Shown one piece after another: positions 1-8,221 of a stretch of 64,000 nucleotides of DNA. The position numbers and the translations under genes are program-made. The notes beneath the pieces were generated by a model. The model made no database searches. It was not told the origin of the DNA and saw only the letters and a list, made by a program, of their open reading frames with translations. Within the stretch, counting starts at the first letter, position 1. Every line of letters begins with the position of its first letter. Source of the DNA: Planctomycetota bacterium (GTDB taxonomy: Bacteria; Planctomycetota; UBA1135; JADKAF01); the NCBI GenBank assembly GCA_016719295.1, contig JADKAF010000001.1:4960001-5024000 (forward strand). Reading direction: 5' to 3'.

Positions 1-1827
1 CTACTCGAAGACGAGGCGCAGCGCCCCGGGCCGGAGCACGGCGGAACGCGTCACGCCCGAGGGAAAGGTCACGTCGATCGCGGCCGAGCCCTGCGTGCCG
101 AGGCCGACGAAGAGCGGCGCGAGGCCGTGGGACATGTGCGCGCTGATCCCGCCGCGCACGCGGTACTGCCGGCGGTCGTCGGGCAGGCGAATGCGGAGGC
201 GCGCGCCGAGGCCGAAGGTGTTCCCGGGGAGGCCGAGGAGCTGCAGGGATACACCGTTGCCGCGATTCGTCTCGTTGCGGAAGAGCTGCACCGGGCCGCG
301 ATCGTTCGGCCAGTCGCCGAAGCCGTTCGTGACGCAGAGATCGAGATCGCCGTCTCGGTCGTAGTCGAACGCGGCTGCTCCGTCGCCACGCCCGGTGATC
401 GCGCCGCGCAGCCGAGCCGCGGCCGCGACCTCGACGAAGGTCCCGTCGTCGCGGTTCAGGTAGAGGAAGTCGGGCGTGTTGCCGAGATCGTCGCCGCGAT
501 TCACGACGAAGAGATCGAGGTCGCCGTCGGCGTCGAAGTCCTCCGCGAGCGCGGAGCCGGAGTCGACCGCATCGGACAGTCCTGCGGCGGCAGTGACCTC
601 GGCAAACGAGCCGCGGTCGTTGCGGAAGAGCAGGTTCGAGTAGGTGGGCAGGGACTGCAGCCCGCTCGCGCTGCTCGGGCCGGGATGCGCGAGCTGCACC
701 GTCGCCGTGACGACGGCCCCCGCGCGCAGCGCGCGGAAGCGCAGCTCGCCGAGCTCGTGCCAGATGAAGACGCCGCTGTCGTTCGGGCCGAGCAAAGGAG
801 CGGTCGCGATGTCCGTGGCCTTCAAGCTGACGCGCCCGTCGTTGCGCGTCGCGCGAGTGCCGCCGTAGAAGACGCGCTGCGGCTGCGGCGCGCCGTCGAT
901 CCGCACCTCGATCACGAACGGGCCCGCATCGACCACGCGGAACGACGCATCGCTTCGCGAGCTCCGGAACACGAGCTTCGTGCCCCGGACACCGAAGAAG
1001 TCACGACCGGCCGCGCCGCGCACGACGAAGAGATCGAGATCGCCGTCCGAGTCGTAGTCGAAGGGCACGATCTGCTGCACGGTCCAGCGGTCGGGGATCC
1101 GGAGCCCGAGCTGGGTCGTGACCTCGGTGAGCGCACCGGACGAGGAGATTTCGAAGATCCGCCCCGCGTCGTTCCCCGGTCCGTCGTAGAGCGCGAAGCG
1201 CCGCCCGTCGTCGTGGAGATCCAGCACGCTCAGGCTCGTCGCCAGGTGCTGGTGGATGCCGTTCGCGGGCGCGACATCGGTGTAGCGCTGCGGCGAGAGC
1301 GGGTCGTTCAGGAAGTAGCGGCTCTGCGAGCTTCCGCCGCTGTTGAAGTTGCAGACGAAGAGATCGAGCCGACGGTCGCCGTTCGTGTCGAAGGGCGTCA
1401 TCGAGCGTCCGCGCCCAACCGGATCGTCGAGGATCGAGCCGGTGGCGAGGAAGAAGCGGCCGAAGCGATTCAGGTAGTAGTGATTCGCCTTCGCGCAGGT
1501 GCCGCGACACGCGCCGACGCTGACGTAGATCTCGGGAAAGTAGTCGGGCTCCAGGTCGGCGATGGTGATGCCGTGGCAGTCGTCGACGAGGAAGCCCTGC
1601 GCGCTCGCGAGATCGGTGAAGGTCCCGCCGTGGTTCTTCCAGACGCGCGGTCGGCCGCCGTGGCGGCTGATCACGAGATCGGTGCGGAAGTCCGCGTCGA
1701 GGTCCGCGGCGGCGATCGAGAAGCTCGTGGTCTCCTCGGCGATGCCGGCGGGCCCGCTCACTTCGGTGAAGACGGGCGGAGCCTGCGCGAGCAGCGCAAG
1801 GCAGAGATCCAGCCAGGGCAGGGGCAT
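1..1827 (-). CDS. Secreted VCBS/FG-GAP repeat protein with ASPIC/UnbV C-terminus
   Basis: The 608-residue product starts with a short signal peptide (MPLPWLDLCLALLAQA), so it is probably exported. At least four calcium-binding-like FG-GAP/VCBS motifs are visible, for example DTNGDRRLDLF near residue 148, DYDSDGDLDLF, DFDADGDLDLF and DYDRDGDLDLC, as expected for a beta-propeller of the integrin-alpha type. The last ~75 residues (SHGLAPLFVGLGTQ followed by VTFPSGVTR) match the ASPIC/UnbV domain that often ends such proteins. The family is abundant in planctomycetes and is usually called a CRTAC1-like or VCBS protein, with adhesion or surface binding suggested but no defined reaction. The ATG at 1827 has no clear Shine-Dalgarno sequence but is the only start in front of the signal peptide. 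The stop codon occupies bases 1-3, so the gene is complete. Confidence 0.85.
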   Translation of the reverse strand: MPLPWLDLCLALLAQAPPVFTEVSGPAGIAEETTSFSIAAADLDADFRTDLVISRHGGRPRVWKNHGGTFTDLASAQGFLVDDCHGITIADLEPDYFPEIYVSVGACRGTCAKANHYYLNRFGRFFLATGSILDDPVGRGRSMTPFDTNGDRRLDLFVCNFNSGGSSQSRYFLNDPLSPQRYTDVAPANGIHQHLATSLSVLDLHDDGRRFALYDGPGNDAGRIFEISSSGALTEVTTQLGLRIPDRWTVQQIVPFDYDSDGDLDLFVVRGAAGRDFFGVRGTKLVFRSSRSDASFRVVDAGPFVIEVRIDGAPQPQRVFYGGTRATRNDGRVSLKATDIATAPLLGPNDSGVFIWHELGELRFRALRAGAVVTATVQLAHPGPSSASGLQSLPTYSNLLFRNDRGSFAEVTAAAGLSDAVDSGSALAEDFDADGDLDLFVVNRGDDLGNTPDFLYLNRDDGTFVEVAAAARLRGAITGRGDGAAAFDYDRDGDLDLCVTNGFGDWPNDRGPVQLFRNETNRGNGVSLQLLGLPGNTFGLGARLRIRLPDDRRQYRVRGGISAHMSHGLAPLFVGLGTQGSAAIDVTFPSGVTRSAVLRPGALRLVFE

Positions 1828-1929
1828 GGGGGGACGCGCTCGCGAGGGGAAGGCGGAGCGGACGGATCGACCTGCGGAATCTGATCTCCGGAGCGGCGCC
1901 TGGCAAGTCGCGCGTCGCTTCGATTCAGC

Positions 1930-4296
1930 TCAACCCCACTTGGCGAGCGAGCGCGCCAGCGCGTCGGCCGGCGGCGTGCGCGAGAGCGTCGGCGCTGCGC
2001 CTCCGAGATCGATCGCCTCCGGGACTTCGGCGATCAGCTCCTGGCGGTTGTCGAGCTTCGAGCGGAGGTACCAGTGGAAGAGATAGGTGCCGCTCTTCGG
2101 CACGCGGATCTCCACGCGCCTGCGGGCATCGAAAGCGCCTTGGTCGTAGGCGATGCGCTGGCGCTCCAAGCTGCTGAGCCCGGCGTCGCGCGGCGCGCTG
2201 ACGTGCAGCTCCAGCGCGTACCCCTCCGGGATCTGGAACGACGGCGGGAGCTCCACGAAGAGCGCGGGCTCGCGCTCGGGCTTCACGACCTGCTTGCCCG
2301 CGATGTAGCGCAGTCGCAGCGGCAGGCATTCGTAGTGGAGGAGATCGATCTCCTCGACGTGCACGGGGATCCAGAGCTCGGCCTGGCGCGAAGCATCGAA
2401 GTCGAACCAAGTCGAGTGCTCGGGGTTTGCGGCATCGAAGATGGAAGTGGAGCTGCGCCTCGTGAACGGTGTTCCGCTGTCCAGCTCGAGCTGCCAGCGG
2501 CGCCACGCTCCGCGTAGATCGATGGAGGTGCAGCGCGCGTCCTCCACCTCTGCGGCGTCCTCCGGGATCGAGATGCCTTCGATGGCCTTCGCGGGCCAGT
2601 TCCCGAGGCCGATGTGAAGCGTGCCCGAGCCTGGCCGCAAGGCGCGCAGCTCGAAGTTCCCCTCCGCATCGGGGCTGCGCTGCGCTTGCACGCGCTTCGT
2701 GTCCGAGAATCGGAGGGTGATCGCGTCCGGTCTCAGCTCGGGATCGAGGAGCAGCTTGCCGCGCAGCACGGCGCCGCGCCGCATCACGAGCTCCATGTTC
2801 TCCCGCCCCGGCTCGCAGAGCAGCGAGCTCTGCAGGTAGTAACCCTCGAGCCGGGCATCCACGCGCACGCCTCGAGGCAGCTCGCGCACGTAGGCGACGA
2901 AGCGACCTTGCTCGTCGGTTTGCTCGGGCAGCTCTCCCGTGAGGGGAGCGTGCTCTTCCCACGGGCCTTGGCGCACCAGCGGCCAGATCGCGTAGAAGCT
3001 GAGGCCCGCGCGCGGCAGCGGCTGGCCAGCGCCGTCGACGACGCGACCGGAGACGAGCAAGGCCTGCGAAGAGCCCGAAGGGACGCGGAGCACGATCGTG
3101 CCGAGCTCGACGCGGCCCGTGGCGGGGATCGGTGGGCAGAGGATGCGGGCGATGTGCACTTCTCCCGGAGTCGGTACGCCGCGTTCCCAGCGGAACTCGA
3201 TCGCTTCCGCGGTCTCCGGCGAGCCGAAGACGTCCATCCACGCACGCTCGAAGCTCCCCTCGGCGTCGGTGAGGAGGGTCATCCTGCCGCTGCGGTTGGC
3301 GTTCACGACGGCGAGATCGAAGTGGCGCTGCGCGATCGGGACGTTCGCCGCATCGACCAAGCGGCCCGCGAGCACGGGGTTCGTCTGGCCCAGCAGAACC
3401 TCGGCCACGACTTCGCTGCCCGGCTCGCGTGGCCCCTCGAGGACGACCTTCTCGGTCCGCAGCAGGCCATCGCGGTCGCTGATCTCGATCTGGAGGAGCT
3501 GCCCCAAGCTGACGTAGGGGAACAGGGCCACGCCGTCCTGCACCGCGGTATGCGTGATCTTGCCTTCGGCGACGCGGCGCAGCGCTTCTTCCCGAGGCAG
3601 CGTCGCGGGGATGCTGCGCATCATCGCCAAGAGCGGCTGCTGCGCGTGCTCGCCGGCGCTGTGACGGACCTCGACGCGCACGCGGCCGGCCGGGGCGAGC
3701 TTCAGACGAATCGTCTCCGCGGGCGGCTCGGCGTTCGCGAGCACGTGGCGCGTCGCCTCGACGGCCGTGCGCTGGCACTCGAAGGCGATCTCGAAGCTGG
3801 GCTTCTCCGTGGCCTTCGACACGACCTCTTGCGCTTGCGCGAACGCCTTCTCGACATCGCCGCGCGGGATCCGGAAGAGGGCGTCAGGGGCGTCGGAAGG
3901 CACACGGAAGGTCGCGCCGCTCATCTTCATGTCCCCGAGGAACCCGCCGCGATAGTGAAACGTCACGGCGACGTCGAGATCGCGCAGCGGACGATCCTCG
4001 TGATCCACGACCTGGACGAGGAACTCCGCAGGCGGCGTCGGCGCGCTCGGCTCGACCTTCGCTTCCGGCGCTGCCGGCGCGGCGGTCTCGACGCGCGCGA
4101 CGATGGATCGCGCGTCGGCGTCGGATGCCTGCGGCGCCGTGAGCGGCTGCTGCGGCAGCGCTTCCGCGGGTCGCTCGGCGAGCGCGCGCGAGCCGGAGGT
4201 CTCGAGCGAGCGCTGCTGGGTGAGCCAATAGCCGAGCGCGAGCGTCAGCGCGAGGAGACCGAGGAGCAGGAAGCGCCCGCGCGCGGTGATAGGCAT
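1930..4296 (-). CDS. Membrane-anchored carboxypeptidase-regulatory-like domain protein
   Basis: The 788-residue protein has one N-terminal membrane segment (GRFLLLGLLALTLALGYWL, about residues 6-24) and then a long extracytoplasmic part. At least three stretches resemble carboxypeptidase-D regulatory-like or Cna-B-type beta sandwiches: VVDHEDRPLRDLDV, AGRLVDAANVPIAQ and VSGRVVDGAGQPLPRAG, each followed by a D.eG.F turn (TDAEGSFERA, DEQGRFVAYV). No catalytic residues are recognised. The ATG at 4296 is preferred over an in-frame ATG 36 nt upstream, because GGAGAG lies just before it and the basic-plus-hydrophobic anchor follows directly. It is divergent from the subtilase gene. The 757-residue protein at 23603 has the same build and may be a paralogue. 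Function unknown; a periplasmic or surface structural role is an inference. Confidence 0.75.
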   Translation of the reverse strand: MPITARGRFLLLGLLALTLALGYWLTQQRSLETSGSRALAERPAEALPQQPLTAPQASDADARSIVARVETAAPAAPEAKVEPSAPTPPAEFLVQVVDHEDRPLRDLDVAVTFHYRGGFLGDMKMSGATFRVPSDAPDALFRIPRGDVEKAFAQAQEVVSKATEKPSFEIAFECQRTAVEATRHVLANAEPPAETIRLKLAPAGRVRVEVRHSAGEHAQQPLLAMMRSIPATLPREEALRRVAEGKITHTAVQDGVALFPYVSLGQLLQIEISDRDGLLRTEKVVLEGPREPGSEVVAEVLLGQTNPVLAGRLVDAANVPIAQRHFDLAVVNANRSGRMTLLTDAEGSFERAWMDVFGSPETAEAIEFRWERGVPTPGEVHIARILCPPIPATGRVELGTIVLRVPSGSSQALLVSGRVVDGAGQPLPRAGLSFYAIWPLVRQGPWEEHAPLTGELPEQTDEQGRFVAYVRELPRGVRVDARLEGYYLQSSLLCEPGRENMELVMRRGAVLRGKLLLDPELRPDAITLRFSDTKRVQAQRSPDAEGNFELRALRPGSGTLHIGLGNWPAKAIEGISIPEDAAEVEDARCTSIDLRGAWRRWQLELDSGTPFTRRSSTSIFDAANPEHSTWFDFDASRQAELWIPVHVEEIDLLHYECLPLRLRYIAGKQVVKPEREPALFVELPPSFQIPEGYALELHVSAPRDAGLSSLERQRIAYDQGAFDARRRVEIRVPKSGTYLFHWYLRSKLDNRQELIAEVPEAIDLGGAAPTLSRTPPADALARSLAKWG

Positions 4297-4480
4297 GGAT
4301 CTCTCCGTGTTCGATCGATTCCGGACCGCCAAGCTAGCGGTGGGGGCGATACGCGCCTACCGCTCGCGTTCGAAACGCGGGAACGAGATCAACGTGGTGG
4401 GCGTGGTGCGCGCTCGGCCGGGGCGGGCTAGGCTTCGGAGACCGATTCCCCCTTCCCCCAGTCCTCACCCCGGATCCGCC

Positions 4481-7318
4481 ATGCGCAAGACCGCCCTCCT
4501 TCCGCTGGTGCTGAGCGCGCTCTTCCCCGTCGGAAGCGCTGCCCTCGCGGCGCCCCAAGACAGCGCGCCCATCGTCCACCCCGTGCCCGGCAGCTCCGCC
4601 TGGTCCGCGACCTGGCGCGGTCGCGACGAGCGCGGCGTCGAGCGGAGCTTCGCGACGTGGACGCCGGATGGCGTGCGCGTGGCGCCGCCGCAGGTGATCG
4701 AGCAGGAGCTCTGCTTGCGCTACGCGCGCTTCGATCCGCTGGCGGGAGTGCCGCCCGTGCCGGGCGAGCTCGACGGCAGTCGCGGGCGCCTCTTCATCGT
4801 GCAGTTCCAGACGCCGGCGATGGAGCCGTATCGCGCCTCGCTGCGCGCGCAAGGGGTGAAGCTCGCGTTCTACCTCGCATACAACGCGCAGGTGGTCGAA
4901 GGCGATGCCGCGCAGGTGGCCTCCCTCGCGAAGCTGCCGTTCGTGCGTTGGGTGGGGCCGTTCCATCCCGCGTACAAGCTCGAGGAAGGCCTGCTCGATC
5001 AGGCCGCGGGCGCCGAGCTGCTGCGCGTGAACCTGCTCTCGACCTATCGGGGGCCCGAAGGGCTACGCGAGGTGCACGAGCTCGTGCGTGGGCTCGGCGG
5101 CGAGGTGTCGAGCCCGCTCGATCCGAGCTTCCTCACCGTCGCGAGCGTGCGCGCGGATCGCTTGGTCGAGCTCGCGCGCTCGTCCGCGGTGCAGTGGATC
5201 GACCGCTGGAGCGCGCCCGAGGAGGACATGGACATCGCGCGCAACTTCCACGGCGCGAACTACGTGGAGAGCGTCGCGGGCTACAACGGCAGCGGGGTCC
5301 GCGTCGAGGTGATGGACGGCGGCTGCGACACCACGCACCCCGACCTCCAGAACTTCGTGGTGCACACGACCACGGTGGCCGGAGCGCACGGAACCTGTAC
5401 CTCGGGCATCGTGGTCGGCTCCGGTGCGGGGAATGCCGCGGCGCGCGGCGTCCTGCCGAATGCCTTTCTCACCATCGGCTACTACAACAACTTCGCCGGC
5501 GGGAGCCGCTACAACCACACCGCCGAGCTGCAGAACCCGAGCCTCGCCTACAAGGCCGTGCTGCAGAGCAACTCGTGGGGCAGCTCGCTCACCACGGCCT
5601 ACAACAGCACCTCGCAGAACCTGGATCTCATCCTCTTCGATCAGCAGAGGATCTCGATCCTGCAGTCGCAGAGCAACGCGGGGACGCAGAGCTCGCGGCC
5701 CGAGGCCTGGGCGAAGAACATCATCTCGGTCGGCGGCATCAAGCACGCGAACACCGAGACGAAGAGCGATGACAACTGGACCAACGGCGCCAGCATCGGT
5801 CCGGCAGCCGACGGGCGCATCAAGCCGGACATCGCGAGCTTCTACGACGCGACGCTCTGTACGGACGTCGTGGGCTCGGGCGGCTATGTCTCGGGGAACT
5901 ACTACTCCTCGTTCGGCGGCACGAGCGGTGCAACGCCGATCACCGCCGGCCACACGGGGCTGCTGTACCAGATGTGGGCTGACGGCGTCTTCGGCAACGC
6001 GGCCCCCGCGGCGACCGTGTTCGAGGATCGCCCGCACAACACCACGATGAAGGCGCTGCTGATCAACACGGCGACCCAGTGGAGCTTCACGGGCACGACG
6101 AGCGATCTCACGCGCACGCACCAGGGCTGGGGCCACGCCGACGTGCGCAATGCGTGGAATCTCCGCGGCTCGATGTACCTCGTGGACGAGAGCGACGTGC
6201 TCGCCGAGCTCGCCTCGACGACGCACGCCGTGAACGTGACCGCCGGCACGCCGGCGCTGAAGGCGACGCTCGTCTTCCGCGACTACCCGGGCACGACCTC
6301 CTCGACCGTGCATCGCGTGAACAATCTCGATCTCCGCGTCACCTCGCCGAGCGGGGCGATCTACCACGGCAACGTCGGCCTGAACGCGGGTGTTTGGTCC
6401 ACGACGGGTGGCGCGCCGAATACGCTCGATACGGTGGAGAACGTCTTCGTGCCGAACCCCGCGGCGGGCACCTGGCAGATCACGATCACCGCGGCCGAGC
6501 TGAACCAGGACGCGCACGTCGAGACCGGCGCGATCGACAGCGACTACGCGCTGGTCGTGAGCGGCGTCAGCGCCGCGCCGACGACGCCGCCCGCGGCGCC
6601 GACGAGCCTCGGGGCCACGGCGATCTCGAGCAGCCGCATCGATCTCGCCTGGACCGATAACGCGAGCGACGAGGCCGGCTTCAAGATCGAGCGCTCACTC
6701 GACGGCTCCTCCTGGGCGGAGATCGCGCAGGTCGGCGCCAACGCGACGAGTTTCGCGAGCAGCGGGCTCAGCGCGAGCACGACCTACTACTACCAGGTGC
6801 GCGCCTTCAACGGGGGCGGCGACTCCGCCTACAGCAATACCGCCAACGCGACGACGAGCGCGATCACCTTCACCGTGCATCGCGCGAGCGCCGAGACGAC
6901 GGTGGCGGGGGGCCGCAGCGGCACCTTCGCGAGCACCATCGGCAGCGACAACGTCTACGAGAGCCTGACGGAGGTTCTCTCGGCCGGCAGCAGCTCGAGG
7001 CGCTACAGCTACCTCGAGCACCGCTGGACCGTGAACGTGGCCGGCGGAACGAACCCGGTGTTCTTCGTCGAGGCGCATCGCACGGCGAACAGCGAGGGCG
7101 ACAACTTCGTCTTCGCCTACTCCACCGATGGGGTCAACTTCACGACGATGCTCACGGTGACGAAGACCGCGGACGACAACACCGCGCAGTCCTTCGCCCT
7201 CCCCACGGGCCTCACCGGCACGGTGACCATCCGCGTGCAGGACGCCGACCGCACGCGCCGCCGCACCGTCCTCGACACGCTCTACGTGGACGACCTCTAC
7301 CTCCGCACCCAGAGCTGA
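4481..7318 (+). CDS. Secreted subtilisin-like serine protease (S8) with P-like and FN3 domains
   Basis: The 945-residue product has a Sec signal peptide (MRKTALLPLVLSALFPVG..ALAA), a propeptide-like region to about residue 240 and an S8 peptidase domain. The catalytic triad is visible as Asp279 (VMDGG), His303 (AHGTCTSG) and Ser482 (GTSGATP). A beta-sandwich region follows (VFRDYPGT..NNLDLRVTSPSG..NPAAGTWQITI), like the C-terminal domain of KP-43-type subtilases. Next come a fibronectin type III domain (PAAPTSLGATAISSSRIDLAW onward) and a final unidentified beta-rich domain of ~140 residues. The open frame extends upstream to 4286, but the first 65 codons are not protein-like and the signal peptide starts at 4481. 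Probably an exported endoprotease used on external protein. Confidence 0.9.
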   Translation: MRKTALLPLVLSALFPVGSAALAAPQDSAPIVHPVPGSSAWSATWRGRDERGVERSFATWTPDGVRVAPPQVIEQELCLRYARFDPLAGVPPVPGELDGSRGRLFIVQFQTPAMEPYRASLRAQGVKLAFYLAYNAQVVEGDAAQVASLAKLPFVRWVGPFHPAYKLEEGLLDQAAGAELLRVNLLSTYRGPEGLREVHELVRGLGGEVSSPLDPSFLTVASVRADRLVELARSSAVQWIDRWSAPEEDMDIARNFHGANYVESVAGYNGSGVRVEVMDGGCDTTHPDLQNFVVHTTTVAGAHGTCTSGIVVGSGAGNAAARGVLPNAFLTIGYYNNFAGGSRYNHTAELQNPSLAYKAVLQSNSWGSSLTTAYNSTSQNLDLILFDQQRISILQSQSNAGTQSSRPEAWAKNIISVGGIKHANTETKSDDNWTNGASIGPAADGRIKPDIASFYDATLCTDVVGSGGYVSGNYYSSFGGTSGATPITAGHTGLLYQMWADGVFGNAAPAATVFEDRPHNTTMKALLINTATQWSFTGTTSDLTRTHQGWGHADVRNAWNLRGSMYLVDESDVLAELASTTHAVNVTAGTPALKATLVFRDYPGTTSSTVHRVNNLDLRVTSPSGAIYHGNVGLNAGVWSTTGGAPNTLDTVENVFVPNPAAGTWQITITAAELNQDAHVETGAIDSDYALVVSGVSAAPTTPPAAPTSLGATAISSSRIDLAWTDNASDEAGFKIERSLDGSSWAEIAQVGANATSFASSGLSASTTYYYQVRAFNGGGDSAYSNTANATTSAITFTVHRASAETTVAGGRSGTFASTIGSDNVYESLTEVLSAGSSSRRYSYLEHRWTVNVAGGTNPVFFVEAHRTANSEGDNFVFAYSTDGVNFTTMLTVTKTADDNTAQSFALPTGLTGTVTIRVQDADRTRRRTVLDTLYVDDLYLRTQS

Positions 7319-7323
7319 CCCCG

Positions 7324-7353
7324 CTGTACAGTAAAGGTGCCTTCACTGTACAG
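7324..7353. repeat. REP-like palindrome, CTGTACAGT arms around an AAGGTGC core
   Basis: CTGTACAGT (7324-7332) and ACTGTACAG (7345-7353) flank AAAGGTGCCTTC, so the element is an almost perfect inverted repeat. Each arm also contains the self-complementary octamer CTGTACAG. It lies 5 nt after the subtilase stop codon and just before the methyltransferase gene. It may act as a terminator or be a dispersed REP-type element; the AAGGTGC/GCACCTT core recurs at 48483 and 50370. Confidence 0.6.
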
Positions 7354-7377
7354 TGAGAAGGGGCGGGGAAGCGCCCG

Positions 7378-8148
7378 ATGGGCTTGGCTGAAGAGTATCG
7401 ACGTCAGCGCGCGTGGCTGAGCTGGCCGCAGACTCTTGCGGCACTCCCGCCGCTCGCGGGAAGCACCGTGCTCGACTTGGGCTGTGGCGCTGGCGATCTC
7501 TCCGCCGAGCTGGTGGCTCGCGGTGCGCGCGTTCTCGGGATCGACGGCAACGAGGAGCTCCTCGGCGCCGCTCGCACACGAGGCTTGCCCGGAGCGGAGT
7601 TTCGCTGCGCGGATCTCCGCTCGCTGCCGGACGACACGCCGCGCAGCGACGGCATCTGGTGCAGCTTCGTCGCGGCGTACTTCCCCGAGCTCGAGGCGGT
7701 GCTGCGCTCCTGGAGTCGCTTCCTCGTGCCCGGTGGATGGATCGCGCTCGTCGAGATGGACGACTTCTTCGCACACGAGCCGGTGCGGGAGCGCACGCGC
7801 GAGCTCCTCGCTGCCTACGTCGAGGATGCTCGACGCGCGGGGCGCTATGACTTCCGCATGGGGCGAAGGCTCGAGGAAGCGCTCGTCGAGGCGGGCTTGG
7901 CTGTCCACCAGAGCTTCTCCGTGCCCGACCTCGAGCTCGCGTTCGACGGCCCTGCGCGACCCGATGTGCTCGAGGCCTGGCGCCTGCGCTTCGAGCGGAT
8001 GGGGCTCCTGCGCAGCTTCTGCGGCGACGAGCGCGCCGAGCTCGTGGCCGACTTCCTCCAAGCGCTCGCGCATCCCGAGCACCGCTCGGGCTGCCGCGTG
8101 CGCGTCGTGATCGGCCGTCGATCAGATCGGGGTCAGACCCCTCGCTGA
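7378..8148 (+). CDS. Class I SAM-dependent methyltransferase
   Basis: This 256-residue cytosolic protein has the Rossmann methyltransferase motif I, LDLGCGAGDLS (residues 32-42), the acidic end of strand beta2 (VLGIDGNEEL) and a post-motif segment (VPGGWIALVEMDDFF) typical of small-molecule class I methyltransferases such as UbiE/Tam-like enzymes. The substrate cannot be told. The ATG at 7378 starts 30 nt before motif I, the usual distance. The last ~9 residues (SDRGQTPR and the stop codon) are encoded by the left arm of the inverted repeat at 8116-8194. The natural C-terminus was therefore probably near VIGRR, and the repeat supplied the present stop. Confidence 0.8.
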   Translation: MGLAEEYRRQRAWLSWPQTLAALPPLAGSTVLDLGCGAGDLSAELVARGARVLGIDGNEELLGAARTRGLPGAEFRCADLRSLPDDTPRSDGIWCSFVAAYFPELEAVLRSWSRFLVPGGWIALVEMDDFFAHEPVRERTRELLAAYVEDARRAGRYDFRMGRRLEEALVEAGLAVHQSFSVPDLELAFDGPARPDVLEAWRLRFERMGLLRSFCGDERAELVADFLQALAHPEHRSGCRVRVVIGRRSDRGQTPR

Positions 8149-8194
8149 TCGACGGCGTCGATCAAGGAGGGGTCTGACCCCGATTTGATCGACG
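8116..8194. repeat. Large REP/BIME-like inverted repeat with GGGGTCAGACCCC cores
   Basis: Two 39-nt arms (8116-8154 and 8156-8194), separated by one base, are complementary at 36 of 39 positions by eye. Each arm is itself palindromic: CGTCGATCA at one end, TGATCGACG at the other, and GGGGTCAGACCCC (or its complement) in the middle. This is the layout of paired REP elements. The left arm overlaps the 3' end of the methyltransferase gene and the right arm ends 27 nt before the sulfatase-like gene. The GGTCAGACC motif is widespread as a dispersed bacterial repeat. No transposase is encoded nearby. Confidence 0.75.
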
Positions 8195-8221
8195 GGGGGG
8201 GCGCGCTAAGCTCCGCGCCCC

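Noticed and set aside
127..1884. A 585-codon open frame antisense to the VCBS protein
   Set aside because: Composition of repeated Val/Glu/Ala/Arg reflects the reverse of DxDGD repeats, with no family match.
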